Source: an uncultured Erysipelotrichaceae bacterium (lineage in GTDB: Bacteria > Bacillota_I > Bacilli_A > Erysipelotrichales > Erysipelotrichaceae). Taken from it: a DNA stretch of 48,327 nt. Positions 19,209 through 27,373 of the stretch are shown piece by piece (within the stretch, counting starts at the first letter, position 1; each line of letters starts with the position of its first letter). A model generated the notes under the pieces. It searched no databases, had not been told where the DNA came from, and was given only the letters and a program-made list of their open reading frames with translations. The DNA lies in assembly GCA_944325685.1 (NCBI GenBank), contig CALVBC010000001.1, forward strand, positions 1 through 48,327, written 5' to 3'. Made by a program: the position numbers and the translations under genes.

Positions 19209-19239
19209 AACAGGACATTAAACTTGTTCTGTTTTTTTA
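19209..19239 (+). terminator. Terminator of the padR operon
   Basis: AACAGGACA pairs with TGTTCTGTT (one G-U) around an AT-rich loop and is followed by TTTTTTT. Confidence 0.85.
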
Positions 19240-19286
19240 TATTTTGCACAATATATTTATTTATATCGAATATGGGTGTAATAGTA

Positions 19287-19371
19287 ACACTTTTCAATAT
19301 GATTTAATGCCTTAAAAATACACTTTTCAATGATTTTTGATGGTCATTTTATACACTTTTCAATATGATTT
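19287..19371 (+). repeat. Three direct repeats with an exact 33-nt period
   Basis: Copies of acacttttcaatatgattt start at 19287, 19320 (a variant lacking AT) and 19353. The starts are exactly 33 nt apart, roughly three helical turns. The last copy runs into the -35 box of the ABC-F promoter. This is a candidate regulator-binding array. Confidence 0.65.
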
Positions 19372-19398
19372 GACAATCTCTCCCCTTCTTTTTATGAT
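19370..19398 (+). promoter_or_regulatory. Consensus sigma-A promoter of the ABC-F gene
   Basis: A perfect TTGACA (19370-19375), a 17-nt spacer and TATGAT (19393-19398). The transcript would start near 19405, just ahead of the leader peptide. Confidence 0.85.
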
Positions 19399-19423
19399 AT
19401 AGCCATCGAAAGGTGGTGAGAGG

Positions 19424-19450
19424 ATGTACAAAAGTCTATCAGTCAGATAA
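19424..19450 (+). CDS. Leader peptide MYKSLSVR
   Basis: An eight-codon frame starting with ATG at 19424 and ending in TAA, preceded by AGGTGG with 7-nt spacing. Codons 2-6 form the left arm of the first attenuator hairpin, so a ribosome stalled on it would open that hairpin. Leader peptides of this kind are known upstream of ABC-F and erm resistance genes. This peptide itself is not one I recognise. Confidence 0.65.
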   Translation: MYKSLSVR

Positions 19451-19514
19451 AAATGGATATAGACTTTTGTGATTTCTATATCCGATATTAAAGGAGGTAT
19501 CAGATGATAGAAAT
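19428..19514 (+). promoter_or_regulatory. Three-hairpin translational attenuator of the ABC-F gene
   Basis: Three mutually competing stems. Stem 1 pairs 19428-19439 with 19459-19470 (12 bp, perfect). Stem 2 pairs GGATATAGA (19455-19463) with TCTATATCC (19475-19483). Stem 3 pairs ATTTCTAT (19472-19479) with ATAGAAAT (19507-19514), extended inward by ATC with GAT and GATA with TATC; it encloses the ribosome site AAAGGAGG and the ATG at 19504. Stem 2 shares strands with both others. Stalling in the leader would break stem 1, favour stem 2 and free the start. Confidence 0.75.
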
Positions 19515-21033
19515 AAACAGACTCAAACTAACCCATCGTTTAGATCATCGTATCTTGATCGATGATCTAAGCCTAACGATAAATGATAATGATAAGATCG
19601 CCATCATCGGTGAAGAAGGCAATGGTAAATCCACGCTTTTAAAAGTGATCCACGATAAGTCTTTAGTAAGTGACTATATCGATATCGAAGGTCATGTGAA
19701 TAAACTAGGACATAAGACCGCTTATCTGCCACAAGAGTTACCAAGCGAGTATAAAGATATGAGCGTAATCGAATACTTCATGCGCCTTGATGACTTCTTT
19801 TCGATCAACCCTAAGACCCTAATAAAGATCACAAGTGACTTCTCATTAGATAAAAACATCTATTACAGCGACCGTAAACTAAAGACCTTCTCAGGTGGTG
19901 AGCTCATCAAAATCGAGATGGCATATCTATTACTTGAAGAAGCTGATGTCTTATTATTAGATGAACCTAGTAATGACCTTGATATCAGTACCTTAGAATT
20001 CTTAGAGCGCTTTATAAATGACTTTGATGGTCCGATCATCTATATATCCCATGATGAGACCCTGATCCAAAATACCGCGAATAAGATCTTACATATCGAG
20101 CAGATCAGAAGGAAGACCACACCACGGCATACGATCTATAAAGGTGACTACATGTCTTATATCGATCAAAGGAATAGATCGTTTATCATCCAAGACAAAA
20201 ATGCCGCTAAAGAGCGAAGTGAATTCGCTAAAAAAGAAGCTCGCTACCAAAAGATCTATGAAAGGGTCAACCATGAGCTCAATACCGTATCACGCCAAGA
20301 TGCCCATGGTGGCTACCTACTAAAGAAGAAGATGCATGCGGTCAAATCCTATGAGAAAAGACTTGATAAAGAAAAGGATGAACTAACATCTTTTCACGAT
20401 GAAGAAAAGGCGATCATGATCGATCTTGAGGATGTCTATATCCCAAATAGTAAAAAGGTCATCGATATCGATATCGATGAATTAAAGGTCCAAGATAGGG
20501 TCTTAGCCAAAGACATCCATTTAGAACTATATGGCCCGAAAAAGATCGCCATCATCGCTAAGAACGGGACTGGTAAGACTAATTTATTAAAATACATCAA
20601 AGACTATATCGCCAAAGACCTAAAGGTCTCTTATATGCCGCAAAACTACACCGATATGATGGACCTTGATATGAAGGTCACTGACTTTATCAAAAAGGAC
20701 CCTACTAAAGATGAACTCAGTAAGATCATGACTTTACTTGGCTCTATCAAGTTCAAAGATGATGAGATGTTACATAGGATAGGTGATCTAAGTGGTGGCC
20801 AAAAAGCCAAGCTTTTCTTTATCAAGATGATCTATGATCAAAGTCAAGTGCTGATATTAGATGAGCCAACACGTAACTTCTCCCCTTTATCAAATCCGGT
20901 CATAAGAAAGATATTGAAGGATTATAAAGGTGCCATCATCATAGTGTCACATGATAGGCTACTACTAAATGAAGTACCTGATCAAATCTATGAACTAACA
21001 AGTATAGGCTTAAAGCCTATAGATAAGGTATAA
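19504..21033 (+). CDS. ABC-F ATPase, probable ribosomal protection protein
   Basis: A 509-residue protein with two ABC ATPase domains and no membrane segments. Domain 1 has GEEGNGKST (about 36-44), the signature TFSGGE and the Walker B VLLLDEPSNDLD. A charged, coiled linker spans about 205-300, where ABC-F proteins reach into the ribosome. Domain 2 has IAKNGTGKT, LSGGQKAKLFF and VLILDEPTRNFSP. The second Walker B ends in TRNFSP rather than TNHLD, a variant I associate with the antibiotic-resistance branch (Lsa/Vga-like). Together with the leader-peptide attenuator, this suggests drug-inducible protection of the ribosome. The drug class cannot be read from sequence. Confidence 0.85.
   Translation: MIEINRLKLTHRLDHRILIDDLSLTINDNDKIAIIGEEGNGKSTLLKVIHDKSLVSDYIDIEGHVNKLGHKTAYLPQELPSEYKDMSVIEYFMRLDDFFSINPKTLIKITSDFSLDKNIYYSDRKLKTFSGGELIKIEMAYLLLEEADVLLLDEPSNDLDISTLEFLERFINDFDGPIIYISHDETLIQNTANKILHIEQIRRKTTPRHTIYKGDYMSYIDQRNRSFIIQDKNAAKERSEFAKKEARYQKIYERVNHELNTVSRQDAHGGYLLKKKMHAVKSYEKRLDKEKDELTSFHDEEKAIMIDLEDVYIPNSKKVIDIDIDELKVQDRVLAKDIHLELYGPKKIAIIAKNGTGKTNLLKYIKDYIAKDLKVSYMPQNYTDMMDLDMKVTDFIKKDPTKDELSKIMTLLGSIKFKDDEMLHRIGDLSGGQKAKLFFIKMIYDQSQVLILDEPTRNFSPLSNPVIRKILKDYKGAIIIVSHDRLLLNEVPDQIYELTSIGLKPIDKV
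21003..21021 (+). promoter_or_regulatory. Palindrome upstream of the HAD gene
   Basis: TATAGGCT, TAA, AGCCTATA form a perfect 8-bp inverted repeat inside the 3' end of the ABC-F gene. It ends 7 nt before a TATAAT hexamer (21029-21034) that sits 6 nt from the next ATG. This could be an operator or a weak hairpin. Confidence 0.35.
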
Positions 21034-21040
21034 TCTATAC

Positions 21041-21595
21041 ATGAATATCTATGATTTTGATGGCACGATCTATCATGGCGATAGTACCGTGGATTTCTAT
21101 AAGTACTGTATAAGGAAAAGACCTAAGGTCTTACTATATCTTCCTGAGACCATCTTCTATGGCATCGGTTTTATTTTGAAAATAATAAAAAAGGTGACCT
21201 TCAAAGAGCACTTCTATCACTTTTTAAAAGTCATCGATACTGAAAAGATGGTCGATGATTTCTGGAAGGAACATATCAAAAATATCTATCCTTGGTATTA
21301 TGAAAAACACCAAGATACCGATATCTTCATCAGCGCATCACCTGATTTCTTATTAAGGCCATTACTCTTAAAACTTGGCGTCACAAAACTTATCGCTTCA
21401 AAAGTCGATCCAAAAGATGGGACCTACGATGGTGAAAACTGCTGGGGTGAAGAAAAGGTAAGAAGGTTATATGCAGAATACAAGATCACTGAATGCGATG
21501 AATTCTATTCTGACTCATATAGTGATACACCACTAGCTAATATCGCTAAAAAAGCATATCACATCACAAAAGACGGTGATATCATCGATTGGTAA
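21041..21595 (+). CDS. HAD-superfamily phosphatase (SerB-like, subclass IB)
   Basis: A 184-residue HAD hydrolase. Motif I is YDFDGTIYHGDST with the nucleophile Asp at residue 5, motif II is ISASP, a conserved Lys follows in LIASKVD, and motif III is the acidic DEFYSDSYSD. The helical cap is short, as in the IB group that dephosphorylates phosphoserine or lipid and nucleotide phosphates. The substrate is unknown. It begins 7 nt after the ABC-F stop, with no clear ribosome site and a TATAAT exactly 6 nt before the ATG, so it may have its own leaderless transcript. It converges on the HerA-like gene. Confidence 0.8.
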   Translation: MNIYDFDGTIYHGDSTVDFYKYCIRKRPKVLLYLPETIFYGIGFILKIIKKVTFKEHFYHFLKVIDTEKMVDDFWKEHIKNIYPWYYEKHQDTDIFISASPDFLLRPLLLKLGVTKLIASKVDPKDGTYDGENCWGEEKVRRLYAEYKITECDEFYSDSYSDTPLANIAKKAYHITKDGDIIDW

Positions 21596-21598
21596 GTA

Positions 21599-21624
21599 AA
21601 AACGGGCTTATGATCGCCCGTTTT
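21599..21624. terminator. Bidirectional terminator
   Basis: AAAACGGGC and GCCCGTTTT form a perfect 9-bp stem with an 8-nt loop, located between two convergent genes. Confidence 0.85.
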
Positions 21625-21629
21625 GTCAT

Positions 21630-23177
21630 TTAGCGTTTAAATAATGTCCCAAAGAGGTTACGGGCTAAGCTAGCACCGACATTACCACCTAATTTCTTAC
21701 CAAACTTACCAAAGGCACCACCTAAGGCATTGCCGATCTCACGACCGACCGTGCCTGCCGCTGTAGATCCGACTGATTTGATCGACCTTTGGATCTCCTT
21801 GGCTTGTTTAGCTTGGGCTTTTTCTAATTCCTTTTGCGCTTTAGCCGCTTCTTTGGCTTGAATCTCTTCATTAGCTTCTTGGATCTTTTGCCTTTCTAAG
21901 AACTCATAAGCTGATTCAGGATCAGATGGGGTGTTGTATTTGATGAAGAGATCAGATACTTTGATCGCTTTTTCCACTTCACTTTCATCAGCTTGGCCCA
22001 TCTTTGAAGATGGTGGAAGGATATAAGCGTGCTCAGCCATCATTGGTATACCTTCTTCATCTAATACCGAGACGATTGCTTCACCTGTTCCTAAAGTCTC
22101 TAATAGTTCAGCGGTATCAAATTCCGGATTTTCCCTAAACGATTCAGCCGCGACCTTTAAAGCCTTGCGCTCAGCTGGCGTATAAGCCCTTAAGGCGTGT
22201 TGGATCTTGTTGCCGAGTTGTGACATGACGCCATCAGGGATATCCTTAGGTGATTGGGTGATAAAGAAGACACTGACACCTTTAGAGCGGATGAGTTTGA
22301 TCATCTGTACGATCTTTTCTAATAAGCTGTCATCTGCATTATCAAATAATAGGTGTGCTTCATCAAAGAAGAAGACGATCCTTGGCTTATCTAGATCACC
22401 AACTTCAGGAAGTACTTCAAATAACTCAGACAATAAATAAAGCATGAAAGCCGAATATAGCTTTGGCCTATTGATCAGGGATGAACTGTCTAAGATATTG
22501 ATATAGCCTTTACCACTTGTATCCTTTAAGAATAAGTCTGATACATTGATCGCTGGCTCACCAAAGAAGATATCAGCTCCTTCACCCTCTAAAGCGACGA
22601 TCGCTCTTATTATAGCGGCTATTGATTGCGGGGCCATATTGCCATAGTCATCCTTAAGTTCATCATGGTGGTCACTCACATAATTGAGCATGGCCTTTAA
22701 GTCTTTAGTATCCGTTAATAATAACTCTTGATCATCAGCGATCTTAAAGGTGACTGCTAAGACATCACTTTGGGTATCATTTAATCCTAATACTGTGCTT
22801 AAAAGCTGTGGGCCCATCTCTGATATCGTGGTCCTTAAAGGGATGCCACCCTTTTGGAAGATATCAAAGAAGTTCACCGGATACTTTTCATATGTGAAGG
22901 TATCTTCGATCTTAAAGCGCTTCTTCCTTTCGATCATGTCATCACTGTCTTTGCCCTCTTGTATCATTCCTGATAGATCACCTTTGACATCAGCTAAAAA
23001 GACCGGTACACCTAATTTAGAAAACGATTCCGCTAGTACTTTTAAAGTTATGGTCTTACCAGTACCGGTAGCCCCGCAGATAAAGCCATGACGATTAGCC
23101 TTGTTTGGTAAAAGATAGATATCTTTCTCTAGTTCTTTGCCCGCTTTGGCAAAGAAGATCTTGTTGTCTTCGATCAT
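21630..23177 (-). CDS. HerA-like ATPase, DUF853 (YjgR) family
   Basis: A 515-residue P-loop ATPase of the HerA/FtsK group, DUF853 branch. Walker A is GATGTGKTITLK at about residues 34-45, followed by FLADVKGDLSGM; Walker B is IVFFFDEAHLLF near 270, and FFITQSPKDIPD looks like a sensor region. The C-terminus has a Lys/Gln/Ala coiled coil (about 410-460), then a Gly-rich tail (GREIGNALGGAFGKFGKKLG) that could contact membrane. The ATG at 23177 (GGAAGGG, 7 nt spacing) is preferred over the TTG two codons upstream. The function of the family is poorly known; DNA translocation is inferred. Confidence 0.85.
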   Translation of the reverse strand: MIEDNKIFFAKAGKELEKDIYLLPNKANRHGFICGATGTGKTITLKVLAESFSKLGVPVFLADVKGDLSGMIQEGKDSDDMIERKKRFKIEDTFTYEKYPVNFFDIFQKGGIPLRTTISEMGPQLLSTVLGLNDTQSDVLAVTFKIADDQELLLTDTKDLKAMLNYVSDHHDELKDDYGNMAPQSIAAIIRAIVALEGEGADIFFGEPAINVSDLFLKDTSGKGYINILDSSSLINRPKLYSAFMLYLLSELFEVLPEVGDLDKPRIVFFFDEAHLLFDNADDSLLEKIVQMIKLIRSKGVSVFFITQSPKDIPDGVMSQLGNKIQHALRAYTPAERKALKVAAESFRENPEFDTAELLETLGTGEAIVSVLDEEGIPMMAEHAYILPPSSKMGQADESEVEKAIKVSDLFIKYNTPSDPESAYEFLERQKIQEANEEIQAKEAAKAQKELEKAQAKQAKEIQRSIKSVGSTAAGTVGREIGNALGGAFGKFGKKLGGNVGASLARNLFGTLFKR

Positions 23178-23224
23178 ATACAAACCCTTCCTTTATGCGC
23201 CTATTATAAATGACTTTTAGTCAT

Positions 23225-23252
23225 CAAAAAAAGAGCCTTGACAGACTCTTTT
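23225..23252 (-). terminator. Terminator after rplA
   Basis: On the minus strand AAAAGAGTC and GGCTCTTTT pair (one G-U) with a 6-nt loop and a run of T. It ends the rpmG-rplA transcript before the accessory block. Confidence 0.85.
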
Positions 23253-23260
23253 GTGTTTGA

Positions 23261-23944
23261 CTATTGTTCAGCAGCTACTTTAACACCTGGACCCATCGTG
23301 CTTGACATGACGATGTTTTGGATGTAAGTACCTTTGACAGCAGCAGGTCTTGCCTTAGCGATAGCACCGTATAGAGCTTTATAGTTTTCTACTAATGCAT
23401 CATCACTGAATGAGCATTTACCGATCAAGCAGTTGATATTGCCTTCTTTGTCGACACGGTATTCAACTTTACCCTTTTTGATCTCTTCGATCGCTTGACC
23501 GACATTCATCGTGACAGTACCTGTCTTTGGATTTGGCATAAGGCCTTTAGGACCTAAGATCTTACCGAGTTTACCAAGCTCACCCATCATATCTGGTGTC
23601 GCTACGATAACATCGAAATCGAACCAACCCTTTTTGATCTCTTCGAGCATTTCCTTGCCACCGACATGATCTGCCCCAGCATTCTTCGCTTCTTCCTCTT
23701 TAGGACCTTGCGTGATGACTAGGACTTTTTGTGAACGACCTGTACCGTTTGGTAAGACCATTGCCCCTCTGATCTGTTGATCAGCATGTCTTGGGTCGAC
23801 ATTTAATTTGAATGAGACTTCAACAGTCGCATCGAATTTAGCTGTGTTTGTTTCTTTGACTAATTTTACCGCATCACTAGCTGTATAAGCTTTACCCTTT
23901 TCGATCTTAGCTAGTGAGTTCATATAATTCTTTCCGTGTTTCAT
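23261..23944 (-). CDS. rplA: 50S ribosomal protein L1
   Basis: A 227-residue L1 stalk protein. The signature [20 protein letters not shown] is near residues 124-143, and the N-terminal segment [19 protein letters not shown] is typical. AGGAGGGAAAGATA precedes the ATG. It follows rplK by 16 nt and ends its operon at the terminator 23225-23252; normally rplJ would follow, but here it lies 8 kb away. Confidence 0.98.
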   Translation of the reverse strand: MKHGKNYMNSLAKIEKGKAYTASDAVKLVKETNTAKFDATVEVSFKLNVDPRHADQQIRGAMVLPNGTGRSQKVLVITQGPKEEEAKNAGADHVGGKEMLEEIKKGWFDFDVIVATPDMMGELGKLGKILGPKGLMPNPKTGTVTMNVGQAIEEIKKGKVEYRVDKEGNINCLIGKCSFSDDALVENYKALYGAIAKARPAAVKGTYIQNIVMSSTMGPGVKVAAEQ

Positions 23945-23960
23945 TATCTTTCCCTCCTAA

Positions 23961-24377
23961 CTAATCTTGGATCGTGATGCCCATATTACGCGCTGTACCT
24001 TCGACGATCTTCATCGCACCTTCGACATCGTTAGCGTTGAGATCTGGCATCTTGTATTCAGCGATCTCGCGTAATTGATCCTTAGTGATACTACCGACTT
24101 TTGTCGCTTTAGGACTACCTGAGCCCTTGTTTACCTTAGCAGCCTTCTTTAATAAGACTGATGCCGGTGTCGTCTTTAGTACGAAGTCAAATGACTTGTC
24201 TTCATACGCTGTGATGATAACTGGTACGATATCGCCTTTTCTGTCCTTTGTCGCATCGTTGAATGCGGTACAGAATTGAGGCATGTTGATACCAGCTGAA
24301 GCTAGTGCTGGACCTGGTCTAGCGCCGCCAGCTTCGAATTGAAGTTTACATACTTTCGCAACTTTTTTTCTCGCCAT
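23961..24377 (-). CDS. rplK: 50S ribosomal protein L11
   Basis: A 138-residue L11 protein of the GTPase-associated centre. Clear segments are [20 protein letters not shown] (the peptide-rich rRNA-binding start), [13 protein letters not shown] and [20 protein letters not shown]. Gly/Pro spacing and length are normal. It has a good ribosome site (AGGAGG) and lies downstream of nusG with a 68-nt leader. Confidence 0.98.
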   Translation of the reverse strand: MARKKVAKVCKLQFEAGGARPGPALASAGINMPQFCTAFNDATKDRKGDIVPVIITAYEDKSFDFVLKTTPASVLLKKAAKVNKGSGSPKATKVGSITKDQLREIAEYKMPDLNANDVEGAMKIVEGTARNMGITIQD

Positions 24378-24445
24378 AAATTCCTCCTATATATGGTTAC
24401 GTGGTCTAAGTGAAGTGTGCGCCTTCTCCCACGTGCCTAGATATT
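24378..24445 (-). promoter_or_regulatory. rplK leader with possible L1-binding hairpin
   Basis: In the minus-strand transcript CACGTGG and CCACGTA can pair around an irregular internal region ahead of the rplK ribosome site. L1 is known to bind leaders at this position and repress rplK-rplA; assignment here is by position and pairing only. Confidence 0.45.
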
Positions 24446-25009
24446 TTAATACTCAGCCAACTTTAAGTCAATGTAATTGATATCAGTTGGTGTCTCACGA
24501 CCAAATAAGATGATAAGGACTGTCGCGATCTGTGCTTGGTCATTCATCGATTCGACCTTACCTTCCATACCACTGAATGGTCCTGATACGATCTTGACAC
24601 TATCGCCGACCTTGAATTCGACTTCGATCTTCTTATCTGATTGACCGATACGACGTAAGATCGCATCCATCTCTTCTTGGGCGACTGGGAATGGTTTAGC
24701 ACCACCACCTGATGAACCGATAAAGCCCGTTACACCTGGGGTATTACGGACGACATACCACGCTTCATCCGTCATGATCATCTCAACGAATAAGTAACCA
24801 GGGAAGATATTCTTCATAACTTCCTTTGATTTCTCATTCTTGACTTCGATCTGACTTTCTTCCGCTACGACGATCCTGAATAGATTGTCAGCGATACCCA
24901 TCGTCTCAAGTCTTTTCTCTAAGTTATCTTTAACTCTATTCTCATGACCAGCATAGGTATTGACGACATACCACTGCTTAGTTTCTTCTGCCTTTTTCTC
25001 CTCAGCCAT
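24446..25009 (-). CDS. nusG: Transcription elongation/antitermination factor NusG
   Basis: A 187-residue NusG with an N-terminal NGN domain (QWYVVNTYAGHENRVKDNLE; FPGYLFVEM; PGVTGFIG) and a C-terminal KOW domain (VGDSVKIVSGPFSGMEGKVE). It is usual length and order, 3 nt downstream of secE, with the ribosome site inside the secE 3' end. Confidence 0.98.
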   Translation of the reverse strand: MAEEKKAEETKQWYVVNTYAGHENRVKDNLEKRLETMGIADNLFRIVVAEESQIEVKNEKSKEVMKNIFPGYLFVEMIMTDEAWYVVRNTPGVTGFIGSSGGGAKPFPVAQEEMDAILRRIGQSDKKIEVEFKVGDSVKIVSGPFSGMEGKVESMNDQAQIATVLIILFGRETPTDINYIDLKLAEY

Positions 25010-25012
25010 CGA

Positions 25013-25198
25013 TTAACCTCCAATGACGTTTAGTACTTGTAATAATAATGTGACGATAAAATCACAGACGAAGAATACAACACCAAAACCGACCGTAAAG
25101 ATCAATACTTGGACTGAATTCTCACTCAATGTCTTAAAACCTGGCCATCTGATCTTCTTGATCTCTTTGACGATGCCACTAAAACTGAACCATTTCAT
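25013..25198 (-). CDS. secE: Preprotein translocase subunit SecE
   Basis: A 61-residue single-span SecE, the minimal Gram-positive form. The amphipathic stretch EIKKIRWPGFKTLSENS is followed by one membrane helix (about 30-55). It supports SecY at the cytoplasmic membrane. The start is preceded by AGGAGG, and the gene follows rpmG by 11 nt. Confidence 0.95.
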   Translation of the reverse strand: MKWFSFSGIVKEIKKIRWPGFKTLSENSVQVLIFTVGFGVVFFVCDFIVTLLLQVLNVIGG

Positions 25199-25209
25199 AT
25201 CTAAGCCTC

Positions 25210-25365
25210 CTATTTTGTCTCCTTGTGTAGGGTATGTTTATTACATCTCGGACAATATTTCATAAGTTCTAAGCGCTCTGTACTTTTTTGTTTGTTCTTA
25301 TAGACAGAGTAATTTCGTGATAAACACTCTGTACATGTAAGGATAACACGATTCTTGCCTTTCAC
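25210..25365 (-). CDS. rpmG: 50S ribosomal protein L33 (zinc-ribbon form)
   Basis: A 51-residue L33 starting with GTG (25365), preceded by AGGAGG at 7-nt spacing. It reads [14 protein letters not shown], then [20 protein letters not shown] and YCPRCNKHT; the two CxxC pairs mark the zinc-binding version. It is the first gene of rpmG-secE-nusG-rplK-rplA. An overlapping ATG upstream gives only ATG ACG TGA and is not the start. Confidence 0.95.
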   Translation of the reverse strand: MKGKNRVILTCTECLSRNYSVYKNKQKSTERLELMKYCPRCNKHTLHKETK

Positions 25366-25416
25366 GTCATTACCTCCTGCGTAAATAAAAAGTTATCAGA
25401 TCGCTCCAATAACGCT

Positions 25417-25451
25417 ATTATAATGCCACAAAGGCCCTTGTTTTTCAAGGG
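25417..25451 (-). promoter_or_regulatory. Probable promoter of the rpmG operon
   Basis: A perfect TATAAT on the minus strand (25422-25417) about 50 nt before rpmG. The -35 is unclear: TTGAAA is 20 nt away and sits in a small palindrome (CCCTTG, TTTTT, CAAGGG; 25435-25451) that could be an operator or the tail terminator of the preceding gene. Confidence 0.45.
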
Positions 25452-25496
25452 ATAATACGCTAAATCCTTCAATAATATATGTTGATATCACATCTT

Positions 25497-25869
25497 TTAT
25501 AAAAGAAGATCGCTGAATAAGAATTCACCATTATTCCATGCATCACAGGTTTCTTGCCAAAAGGCCATGTTGTCTTTGATCTCTTCGGCAAAATCCCTAT
25601 AGTCATCCATATCGATAAAACCATGTTCAGCCATGCATTTATAGAACTTCTTCAAAGTCTTGGACATCATAATGGCACAGATAATCATTGATATAGAACT
25701 CAACGTTCGACATGTGATTTTCGATCGTCTTTGGTGTCAGACCTTTACTTTTAAGCTCTTCTAGAAAGATATCAAGATATTTCTCATTGCGCTTTTTGAC
25801 TAATTCCGCTGCTTCTTCATAATCCATCTTACTGTAATCGATCTTTTCTTCCACGCTTATATCCTCCAT
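25497..25869 (-). pseudogene. Frameshifted recombinase-like small gene
   Basis: Two overlapping minus frames make one broken gene. The first (25869-25639, 76 codons) has a charged helix, then LKSKGLTPKTIENHMSNVEF and YINDYLCHYDV, resembling the N-terminal SAM-like domain of phage integrases. The second (through 25497) continues with TLKKFYKCMAEHGFI and EEIKDNMAFWQETCDAWN. From memory of such proteins, the piece linking YYD to KKFY is missing, so an internal deletion near 25650-25670 probably caused the shift. The reading overlaps the hflX stop by 1 nt. Confidence 0.55.
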
Positions 25870-27074
25870 TACCTATATACTAACATCCTCTCAAATATCT
25901 TGACGATATTATTAGGACCACTGACCTTTATTAAGATGCCTTCATCTCTATCTTCGATCTTTTCGATCTTAGCGATATTAAAATAGCGATCGATATAGGA
26001 TAGTTTATCGTATGGCAAGATACCAGATATCGTCATTTCTTCAGGATATAAGATATTTAAGACATCATCTAATAACTGGTCGATACCATCCTTCGTCTTA
26101 GCTGATATCGCATACTTATGATGGTCATTTGTTAGATCACATTTATTATAGACGTCTAAAATTGGGATATCCTTGATCCCGATATCCTTTAATACCTTGT
26201 ATGTCACTTCTTTTTGATACTCAGCTTCTTTAGTACTGCTGTCGATGATATTTAATAGTAGGTCTGCTTCTTTTGCGGCGCTCAACGTCGACTTGAAAGC
26301 TTCGATCAGGGTATGAGGAAGATCTGATACAAAGCCAACGGTATCAAATAGTAAGAAGGCTTTATCCTTATAGATGATCTTTCTTATATCGGTATCCACC
26401 GTCGCAAATAACATATCTTCACTGAATACCTTCTTGTCTTCTTTGACTAGCGCATTTAAAAATGTCGATTTGCCAGCATTTGTATAGCCGACTAAAGCCA
26501 CCTTTTTAAGATCGGAGTCATTACGTCTTCGAGCTCTATTCTTTCGATCGTTTTCGATCTTTAAAAGCTCTTTCTTTAGATCGGAGATCCTTTGCCGTTT
26601 AGTGGTCTTTATGATACTTGAGCGCATCTCACCAGCACCACGGTTCATGGCATTACCACGACTATGTCCTTCACTATCGATATCTCTGATATTAGGGAGG
26701 TCATAATTAAGCCTTGCCATCTCTACTTGGATCATGGCCTCTTTTGTCTTGGCCCTTAAAGCGAAGATATCTAATATCAGTGTTGTCCGATCGATCACAT
26801 CGATCTCAAGATATTCACTGATGTTGCTTAAGATATCAACACTCAAATTATTCAAAAAGATGACCTTAGAGATATCGTTATCTTCGACTAAAGACTTCAA
26901 CTCTTCTAATTTACCTTTTCGAAAGGCATAGATAGGATGAAGGCTATTAGCTTTTTGGATGATAGTATCGACTATCTTGATACCTGATGCTAGAGCTAGG
27001 GCTTTACCTTCATTTATCTTACTTTCTAGATCTAAGGTATCGATATCGATATAGGCTAATATCGCTTTTTCCAT
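25869..27074 (-). CDS. hflX: GTPase HflX
   Basis: A 401-residue ribosome-splitting GTPase. The N-terminal HflX domain ends in a charged coil (about 150-190), with G1 GYTNAGKSTFLN near 197, the switch segment FATVDTDIRK, G3 DTVGFVSDLPHTLIEAF and G4 YNKCD. The C-terminal part is shorter than in E. coli, as in many Bacillota. The start is the ATG at 27074, which overlaps the TGA of the upstream gene by 1 nt; a TTG one codon earlier is less likely. It is the last intact gene of the small XRE/membrane operon. Confidence 0.93.
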   Translation of the reverse strand: MEKAILAYIDIDTLDLESKINEGKALALASGIKIVDTIIQKANSLHPIYAFRKGKLEELKSLVEDNDISKVIFLNNLSVDILSNISEYLEIDVIDRTTLILDIFALRAKTKEAMIQVEMARLNYDLPNIRDIDSEGHSRGNAMNRGAGEMRSSIIKTTKRQRISDLKKELLKIENDRKNRARRRNDSDLKKVALVGYTNAGKSTFLNALVKEDKKVFSEDMLFATVDTDIRKIIYKDKAFLLFDTVGFVSDLPHTLIEAFKSTLSAAKEADLLLNIIDSSTKEAEYQKEVTYKVLKDIGIKDIPILDVYNKCDLTNDHHKYAISAKTKDGIDQLLDDVLNILYPEEMTISGILPYDKLSYIDRYFNIAKIEKIEDRDEGILIKVSGPNNIVKIFERMLVYR

Positions 27075-27373
27075 CAAAAGAGTCCCTTGTTATATTTTAG
27101 TTGCCCTATAATGATAAGGATGATACCTAAAATAACGATAGCTATGACTAAAAGATCAAGATGTCCTAAATATATAATGCTTATATATTCGATAAACATA
27201 GCTAAACCACAAAGGCTCGTCCCTACGCCGACAAACATCCCATATTTTTTCTTATCCTCTTCTTTGACTTTAGAGCGATTATAACGATGGATAGAACGGA
27301 TATCACCTTTGATATTCAAAACTCCAAGGATACACAAGGCAACACCCAATACGATCAATACTATATTTTCCAT
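27074..27373 (-). CDS. Small membrane protein
   Basis: A 99-residue protein with three predicted membrane helices (about 3-20, 50-70, 74-92) and a basic loop RSIHRYNRSKVKEEDKKKYG between the first two. I do not recognise the family. Stop and start overlaps with both neighbours (1 nt each) show it is translated as part of the XRE operon. Confidence 0.7.
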   Translation of the reverse strand: MENIVLIVLGVALCILGVLNIKGDIRSIHRYNRSKVKEEDKKKYGMFVGVGTSLCGLAMFIEYISIIYLGHLDLLVIAIVILGIILIIIGQLKYNKGLF

